Source: CAWAYR01 sp050250875
GTDB lineage: Bacteria > Acidobacteriota > Vicinamibacteria > Vicinamibacterales > UBA2999
DNA: 64,000 nucleotides
Assembly: GCA_050250875.1 (NCBI GenBank)
Contig: JBFWNV010000001.1
Coordinates: forward strand, 1,054,001 to 1,118,000
Direction: 5' to 3'
Shown here: piece by piece, positions 59,115 to 64,000 of the stretch
Layout: every line of letters begins with the position of its first letter
Position numbering within the stretch: the first letter of the stretch is position 1
Made by a program: the position numbers and the translations under genes
The notes under the pieces: generated by a model
Seen by the model: the letters and a program-made list of their open reading frames with translations, nothing else
Databases searched by the model: none
Told to the model about the DNA's origin: nothing

Positions 59115-62100
59115 ATGGCACCTGTCACCGCTCGACGAACACCCGCCGCCTGGCTGCTGGCGGCCGCCCTGCTGGCCGCGGCCAGCACCGGCCCGCGGGC
59201 CCAGGGCACCGCGCAGATCCTGCTCCAGGAGGCCTTCACCGGCCCCACGGCGGCATCGGCCGTGCTCACCCTGAACACCGACGCGCCAGGGTTCCCGTGC
59301 CTGACCGCCGACCCGACGGGTGCGCCGCCGGGCTCGACGATCCCGAACTGCGGGATGGCCGTGCCAGATCCGGTAGGCGGCGGGGCCCTGCGTTTCACCG
59401 AGGTCGTCGAGCAGCAGGCCTCGGGCTTCGTCGCCGCCACCAGCCTGCCCACGGCGCAGGGGCTGTCGATCACCTTCACGCAATACCAATACGGTGGCTA
59501 CGGCATCGGCGGGCCCGGCAACGCCGGTGGTGCCGACGGCATCGCGTTCTTCCTGGCCGTGGCGCCGCATCCGCAGGTGCTTGGACCGCAGGGTGGCGCG
59601 CTGGGCTATGCCGCGGCCGGCGCCGCGCCCGGGCTGCCGGGCGGCTGGCTGGGAATCGGCCTCGACGCCTTCGGCAACTACTCGAATCCGGCGTTCGGCA
59701 ACGCGGCGTGCCCGGTGCCGTCCTGGGCGGGATTCACGCCCGACGCCGTGACGGTGCGGGGGCCGGGACACGGCACCGACGGCTACTGCCTGCTGGCCAG
59801 TTCGGCCGACGAAGGCTCGCCGCTCGGCGGCGGCATTCCCGGCGACACGCTGCGCGGCGACGATCGAGCATCGTCGGCCCGCCGGGTCCGCGTCGACATC
59901 ACCCCCGACGACGGCCTGTTCAGCGTCTACGTGGATGCCGGCGACGGCTTCGAACTGGCCGTGTCCGGCGACCTGCCGGACGCCTATTACGACCCGACCA
60001 CCGGCGCGCTCGTCGCCGGCCTGCCGCCGCGCATCACCTTCGGTTTCTCGGCCTCGACCGGCAGCGCCACCGACATCCACGAGATCACCGACCTGACGGC
60101 GACCACCATCACCGGCGGCGTGCCGGTGCTCGGCCTGACCAAGGCGACGACGCTCACCCAGAACCCCCAGCCCGGCGACGGCTTCAGCTACGTGCTCACG
60201 CCACGCATCGACGGCTCGGTGGAAGAGGCGGAGCCGCTGTCGCTGACGGTCAGCGACGAACTGCCGGCCGGCGTCTCGTTCGCCGGCGGCGCCAGCGGCG
60301 CGGCGTGGACGTGTCTGCCGACCTCGCCGACGGCGTTCACGTGCCGCTACGTCGACGGGTCGCCGCTCGCGCCGGGCACCGTTCTGCCCGAGATCACCGT
60401 CCCGGTCGTGGTCGATGCCGGCATCGCGCCCGGCACGACGATCAGAAACCGGGCGACGGTGCTGTCGGCCGATGCCGCGCAGCCGGCGATCGCCTTCGTC
60501 GACGTGACGATTGCCGCTCCGCCGCCGCCCCTCGAGATCTCGACGGCGACGCTGCCCGACGGCCGTGTCGGCACCGCGTACAGCACGGCACTCGCCGCCA
60601 CCGGCGGCACCGGCGCCCGCACCTGGACGATCGATGCCGGCGCCCTCCCGGACGGGCTCACCCTGTCGGCCGCGGGCACGATCAGCGGCACGCCGCAGAC
60701 CGACGGCGTCGCCGCGTTCACGGTGCGGGTCACCGACGCCGCCAACACGACCACGACCCGCGCGCTGTCGATCGCGGTGGCCCCGGCGCCGCCGCCGCTC
60801 GTCATCACGACCACGTCGTTGCCGGGCGGCACCGTGGGTCTCGCCTACGCCGCGACGCTCGCCGCGACCGGCGGCAGTGGCGCGCATACCTGGACGCTCG
60901 AGACCGGTGCGCTGCCCGCCGGATTGACGCTGTCGCCGACCGGCGCGATCACCGGCACCCCGACCACCGCCGGGCCATTCGCCTTCGCGGTGCGGGTCAC
61001 CGACGCGGCCAACGGCACCGCCACCCAGGCGTTGTCCATCACCGTGGCCGCGCCGCCGCTCGTCATCACCACCACGTCGCTGCCCTCCGGCACGGTGGGC
61101 ACGACCTACGCCGCGACACTGGCTGCCAGCGGCGGCACCGGCGCCCGCACCTGGACGCTCGAGGCCGGCGCCCTGCCCGGCGGCCTCGTCCTGTCGCCCG
61201 CCGGCGCGATTACCGGCACGCCGACCACCGCCGGCACGTTCCCGTTCACCGTGCGCGTCACCGATGTCCCCGGGGCCACGGCCGTACGGGCGCTGTCGCT
61301 CGCGATCGCCGCCGTAGCCGCCAATCCCCCGGTCATCACGACCACCACTTTGCCGGTCGGTGAGGTCGGTCTGACCTACGGTGCGACGCTGGCCGCCACT
61401 GGCGGCACCCCGCCGCTGACCTGGACGCTGCGTGCCGGGGCGCTCCCCGCCGGGCTGACGCTCTCGCCGGCCGGCGTCGTCAGCGGCGTGCCGACCGGTG
61501 CCGGGGTGTTCGGCGTCACGATTCGCGTCACCGACGGCGCCGGCCGCTTCGCGCAGCGGTCCTTCGTCATCGGCGTGCGGCTGGCGCTCGCCATCTTCAC
61601 GACGTCGCTGCCGAACGGCCGCGCCGGGGCGGTCTATCGCGCGGTGCTGCGGCACACCGGCGGGCTCCCGCCGGTGACCTGGACGATCAGCGCCGGGGCG
61701 CTGCCGGACGGGCTGGCGCTGGCCGCCGACGGCGTGATCTCCGGCACGCCGACCGCACCGGGCGCCTACGCCTTCTGGGTGCGCGCGGCCGATGCGCTGG
61801 GCGGCGTCGCGGCGCGGCGGTTCGTCGTGACGATCGTCCGTGCGGAGAAGGCGTACGTGGCGATGCAGCAGTCCAGCTGCTTCGTGACGCCGGCGACGCC
61901 CTGTCCCTTCGCGCTCCGGGCCGTGGAGCTGCCCAGCGGACGGCCGGTTGCGACCGTTCCAGTGCCGGGGGCGGGATTGGGCGCCCGCATGCTGGCCGCG
62001 CATCCAGACGGCAGCCGTGTCTTCGTCGTCACCGACGACTTCACGGCCGGGCCCGTCCTCCACGAGATCGACACCACCACCGACACGATCCGGCGCTCGC

Positions 62101-62852
62101 TGCCAATCCCGGCGACGTACGGCCTCCCGGTGCTGGCGTCCGATGGCGCCCGGCTCTATTCCTTCGCACGGACCCCGGCCAGCGCGCAGGGCATCGGCGT
62201 CGTGGACATCGCGACGTTCACCTACGGCGTCCTCAGTGGCGCGATCGGCATCGGTGCGGGACCCATCGTCGTCTCGCCCGACCGGACCAAGCTGTACGTG
62301 GCGGGCCTCACGACTGGATCCGCGATCGCGCGGCTGCTGACCATCGACGTCCGGACCGGCACGATCGCAAGATCGCTCACCCTGAACTACAGCGGGCTGC
62401 TGCCGGGAGCGATCACGCCCGGCGGCGGCCGCGTGCTGCTGCCCTACCAGTTCCGCAACGGCGCGGCCGAGCGCGGAATGCTCGACTACCGGCCGCTGAC
62501 CAACCGGGTGGTCCGCCCGATACCAAGCGCCGGGTATCTGCTGCACCCGACGATTCCGACGCCGGCATCGCTCTGGGCCGTGGAGTGGGGACTGTCGGGC
62601 GGCCCGGCGGTCGTCAACTACTCGCTCCTCACCGACACGCTGCAGCGCCGCGTGGCGACCAGTGGAATCCCCGACGACCTGGCGCTGAACCCGGCGCGAG
62701 ACCTCGTCTACGTGCTGCTGCGTTCGGCGGTGCTCGAGCGCATCGCGACCTCAGGCGGTGGCGCGACTCGGGTCGCCACGCTGGGGACGGGCGGCTTCGA
62801 CACCGGGAGCCATCTGGCGATCGCCAGGGCGGCGCCGCTGCAGGCGCCGTGA
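59115..62852 (+). CDS. Large surface protein: lectin-like, DUF11-like, five putative-Ig repeats, propeller
   Basis: The protein has 1245 residues. A signal peptide (AAWLLAAALLAAASTGPRA) is followed by an L-type-lectin-like domain (residues 40-335, GGADGIAFFLAVAPHP, GLPGGWLGIGLDAFGNYS), a DUF11-like domain (336-468, LSLTVSDELPAGVSF) and five putative-Ig (He_PIG) repeats of about 87 residues. Each repeat has a TxxLPxGxVGxxYxxxLAATGG start and an LPDGLTLSxxGxISGTP middle; they start near residues 470, 559, 646, 736 and 823. A seven-bladed-like propeller fills residues 911-1240 (AHPDGSRVFVVTDDF, IVVSPDRTKLYVAGLT). There is no visible sorting signal. It may bind a sugar or matrix at the cell surface. 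The ATG at 59115 follows GAGGA. Confidence 0.88.
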   Translation: MAPVTARRTPAAWLLAAALLAAASTGPRAQGTAQILLQEAFTGPTAASAVLTLNTDAPGFPCLTADPTGAPPGSTIPNCGMAVPDPVGGGALRFTEVVEQQASGFVAATSLPTAQGLSITFTQYQYGGYGIGGPGNAGGADGIAFFLAVAPHPQVLGPQGGALGYAAAGAAPGLPGGWLGIGLDAFGNYSNPAFGNAACPVPSWAGFTPDAVTVRGPGHGTDGYCLLASSADEGSPLGGGIPGDTLRGDDRASSARRVRVDITPDDGLFSVYVDAGDGFELAVSGDLPDAYYDPTTGALVAGLPPRITFGFSASTGSATDIHEITDLTATTITGGVPVLGLTKATTLTQNPQPGDGFSYVLTPRIDGSVEEAEPLSLTVSDELPAGVSFAGGASGAAWTCLPTSPTAFTCRYVDGSPLAPGTVLPEITVPVVVDAGIAPGTTIRNRATVLSADAAQPAIAFVDVTIAAPPPPLEISTATLPDGRVGTAYSTALAATGGTGARTWTIDAGALPDGLTLSAAGTISGTPQTDGVAAFTVRVTDAANTTTTRALSIAVAPAPPPLVITTTSLPGGTVGLAYAATLAATGGSGAHTWTLETGALPAGLTLSPTGAITGTPTTAGPFAFAVRVTDAANGTATQALSITVAAPPLVITTTSLPSGTVGTTYAATLAASGGTGARTWTLEAGALPGGLVLSPAGAITGTPTTAGTFPFTVRVTDVPGATAVRALSLAIAAVAANPPVITTTTLPVGEVGLTYGATLAATGGTPPLTWTLRAGALPAGLTLSPAGVVSGVPTGAGVFGVTIRVTDGAGRFAQRSFVIGVRLALAIFTTSLPNGRAGAVYRAVLRHTGGLPPVTWTISAGALPDGLALAADGVISGTPTAPGAYAFWVRAADALGGVAARRFVVTIVRAEKAYVAMQQSSCFVTPATPCPFALRAVELPSGRPVATVPVPGAGLGARMLAAHPDGSRVFVVTDDFTAGPVLHEIDTTTDTIRRSLPIPATYGLPVLASDGARLYSFARTPASAQGIGVVDIATFTYGVLSGAIGIGAGPIVVSPDRTKLYVAGLTTGSAIARLLTIDVRTGTIARSLTLNYSGLLPGAITPGGGRVLLPYQFRNGAAERGMLDYRPLTNRVVRPIPSAGYLLHPTIPTPASLWAVEWGLSGGPAVVNYSLLTDTLQRRVATSGIPDDLALNPARDLVYVLLRSAVLERIATSGGGATRVATLGTGGFDTGSHLAIARAAPLQAP

Positions 62853-62860
62853 GACGGCCG

Positions 62861-64000
62861 CTACGGCGCGATGCGCGTCAGGCTGAGCGCCTGGATCTGC
62901 GGTGTGGCGGCGGGCGCCAGGAGCACCGAGCCGCGGACCCGGCCGAGCGCGCACGTCCACGCGAAGTCGCCCGACAGCGCGCCGGTCGGCGTGACCGGCG
63001 CCGCGGTGTCACAGGTGCCGACCTGCGCCTTGAGCGCCGCCAGGTCGCGGGCCCAGTGCGCGGCGTCTTTGTCCATCAGGAAGTTCATCGCCAGCAGGGG
63101 GGTCGTCTCCGTGAGAGAGCCGGAGACGAATGCGCGGCCAACCGCGGCGTAGGCGGTGGCCAGCGCCGGTGACACCGCGATCGTCCGCGGCGTGAGCACG
63201 CCGGCGCGGTGCAGCGCCACCGCCGCGTCCCACACCGGCGAGCGCGGGCCGGCGTAGGTGCGGTTGGCCAGCGCGAAGACGCCGACGCCGTAGTCGGGCA
63301 GTACCAGCACGTGCGAGCCGTAGCCGGGATAGCCGCCGCCGTGGCTCAGCGTGAGGCCGAGCTCGCAGTCCACCGCCACGTTCATGCCCATGCCGTAGGC
63401 GCCCGCCGACCGGCAGGCGTCGGCGCCGCTGGCGCCCGGCCGCGCCCGCACCGACGCGAAGTTGGCGCCCTGCGCCAGCTCGCGCACGCTCGACCGGCGC
63501 ACCGGGCCGGGGTCGGCGTCGTCGCGCGGCGGCCATGCCGAGAGCAGGAAGGCCACCCACTTCGCGTAGTCGGTGGCGCTCGTCTGGATGCCGCCCATCG
63601 CCCCGAAGGCGCCGTGCGCCATCGTCGGCTCGAGCACCCACCCCGCGTCTTCCCAGCGGTAGCCGAGGGCGCGTCGTTCGGCCGGCGCCGCAGTCACGTC
63701 GTAGCCGGTCGCGGTCATGCCGAGCGGCGCGAAGATCGTCCGCTGCACGAAGTCCTTGTAGGCCTGACCCGACGCGTTGGCGACGATGCGGCCGAGCAGC
63801 GCGTAGCCGAAGTTGGAGTACTCCATCGCCGTGGCGGTGGGCCGGGTGAACGGCACGCCGTCGCGGAGCATGCGCGTGAAGTCCTCGTCGGGCAGCGGCG
63901 TCTGCCGGTCGCCCCAGGGGTCGTCGGTGACGAAACCGGCGGTGTGCGTCAGCAGCTCGCGCACGCGAATCGGCGGCGAGTCGGCGGTGGGCTTCTTCCA
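62861..64000 (-). CDS. Serine hydrolase, class C beta-lactamase-like (5' end outside window)
   Basis: The visible 380 residues contain the second catalytic motif YSNFGYALLG (Tyr-x-Asn), the helix opening MRELLTHTAGF-like block (here VRELLTHTAGFVTDDPWG) and the third motif LTLSHGGGYPGYGSHV (His-x-Gly in place of Lys-Thr-Gly). The S-x-x-K motif lies beyond base 64000. Such secreted enzymes act as peptidases or esterases on D-amino-acid peptides or esters and share the penicillin-binding fold. The frame is open to the window end. Its stop lies 8 bp from the convergent stop of the surface protein. Confidence 0.9.
   Translation of the reverse strand, partial: WKKPTADSPPIRVRELLTHTAGFVTDDPWGDRQTPLPDEDFTRMLRDGVPFTRPTATAMEYSNFGYALLGRIVANASGQAYKDFVQRTIFAPLGMTATGYDVTAAPAERRALGYRWEDAGWVLEPTMAHGAFGAMGGIQTSATDYAKWVAFLLSAWPPRDDADPGPVRRSSVRELAQGANFASVRARPGASGADACRSAGAYGMGMNVAVDCELGLTLSHGGGYPGYGSHVLVLPDYGVGVFALANRTYAGPRSPVWDAAVALHRAGVLTPRTIAVSPALATAYAAVGRAFVSGSLTETTPLLAMNFLMDKDAAHWARDLAALKAQVGTCDTAAPVTPTGALSGDFAWTCALGRVRGSVLLAPAATPQIQALSLTRIAP

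Noticed and set aside
60525..61845. Possible CRISPR-like or tandem intergenic repeats of about 260 bp
   Set aside because: They are the putative-Ig domains of one protein; no short direct repeat with unique spacers exists in the window.

Overview
The window is about 70% G+C, almost fully coding and free of phage or insertion-sequence genes. The gene set points to a soil or rhizosphere Acidobacteriota, most likely class Vicinamibacteria: an Oar-type TonB receptor with an N-terminal carboxypeptidase-regulatory-like domain, a second TonB receptor beside it, a long secreted PIG-L deacetylase, a DUF1800/DUF1501 pair, S9 and penicillin-acylase type secreted hydrolases, and many single-gene strand switches. 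The lineage is inferred from family content; no rRNA or other marker gene is present.

Layout. 1-12.5 kb: D-aminoacylase-like amidohydrolase, membrane AraC-type regulator, cyclophilin, TPM-domain protein, SelO, a beta-propeller protein, a hydrolase fused to a LuxR helix-turn-helix, a MddA-like methanethiol S-methyltransferase, and a minus-strand HAD phosphatase / SerA / FAD-linked oxidase operon that looks like a serine-biosynthesis unit with its D-2-hydroxyglutarate-recycling partner. 12.6-14.3 kb: Tat-exported Gfo/Idh/MocA oxidoreductase. 14.3-21.7 kb: a tightly overlapped seven-gene operon (TetR, HlyD lipoprotein, ABC ATPase, TolC, second ABC ATPase, two ABC-2 permeases) forming a complete tripartite efflux pump, with a TetR-type dyad in front. 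21.9-27.1 kb: small housekeeping and stress genes (TIGR01777 epimerase, NTF2-like, DUF4870-like, NHL propeller, SH3-like, Hsp20 with a readable promoter, SYLF protein).

27.1-32.1 kb is the accessory stretch, with lower G+C and decayed genes: a frameshifted DUF222/HNH endonuclease, an orphan secreted protein, a polyprenyl-sugar type membrane glycosyltransferase and the tail of an OppF-like ATPase. 32.1-44.7 kb returns to surface functions: DUF1501, DUF1800, PIG-L, DUF5671, DUF4397 and two TonB receptors. 44.8-48.9 kb holds two paralogous matrixin-like metalloproteases with fibronectin-III tails and, directly behind them, the decayed tail of a third copy. 49-64 kb: two small unknown genes, a DAO-type FAD oxidoreductase, Ada, penicillin acylase, a 7-TM GGDEF protein, an S9 peptidase, a 1245-residue lectin / putative-Ig / propeller surface protein and a class C beta-lactamase-like hydrolase cut by the window end.

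The most unusual structure is a set of degenerate 7-8 bp tandem arrays (GGGGCTC, GGTCCCN, GCGGCTA/GGGGCTG, GATCNNNN, ACGCTGTC) scattered in gaps and, in two places, inside coding sequence. Several fit G-quadruplex motifs, one forms a large inverted pair in a divergent promoter gap, and one pair lies in opposite orientation on the two sides of a TonB receptor gene.
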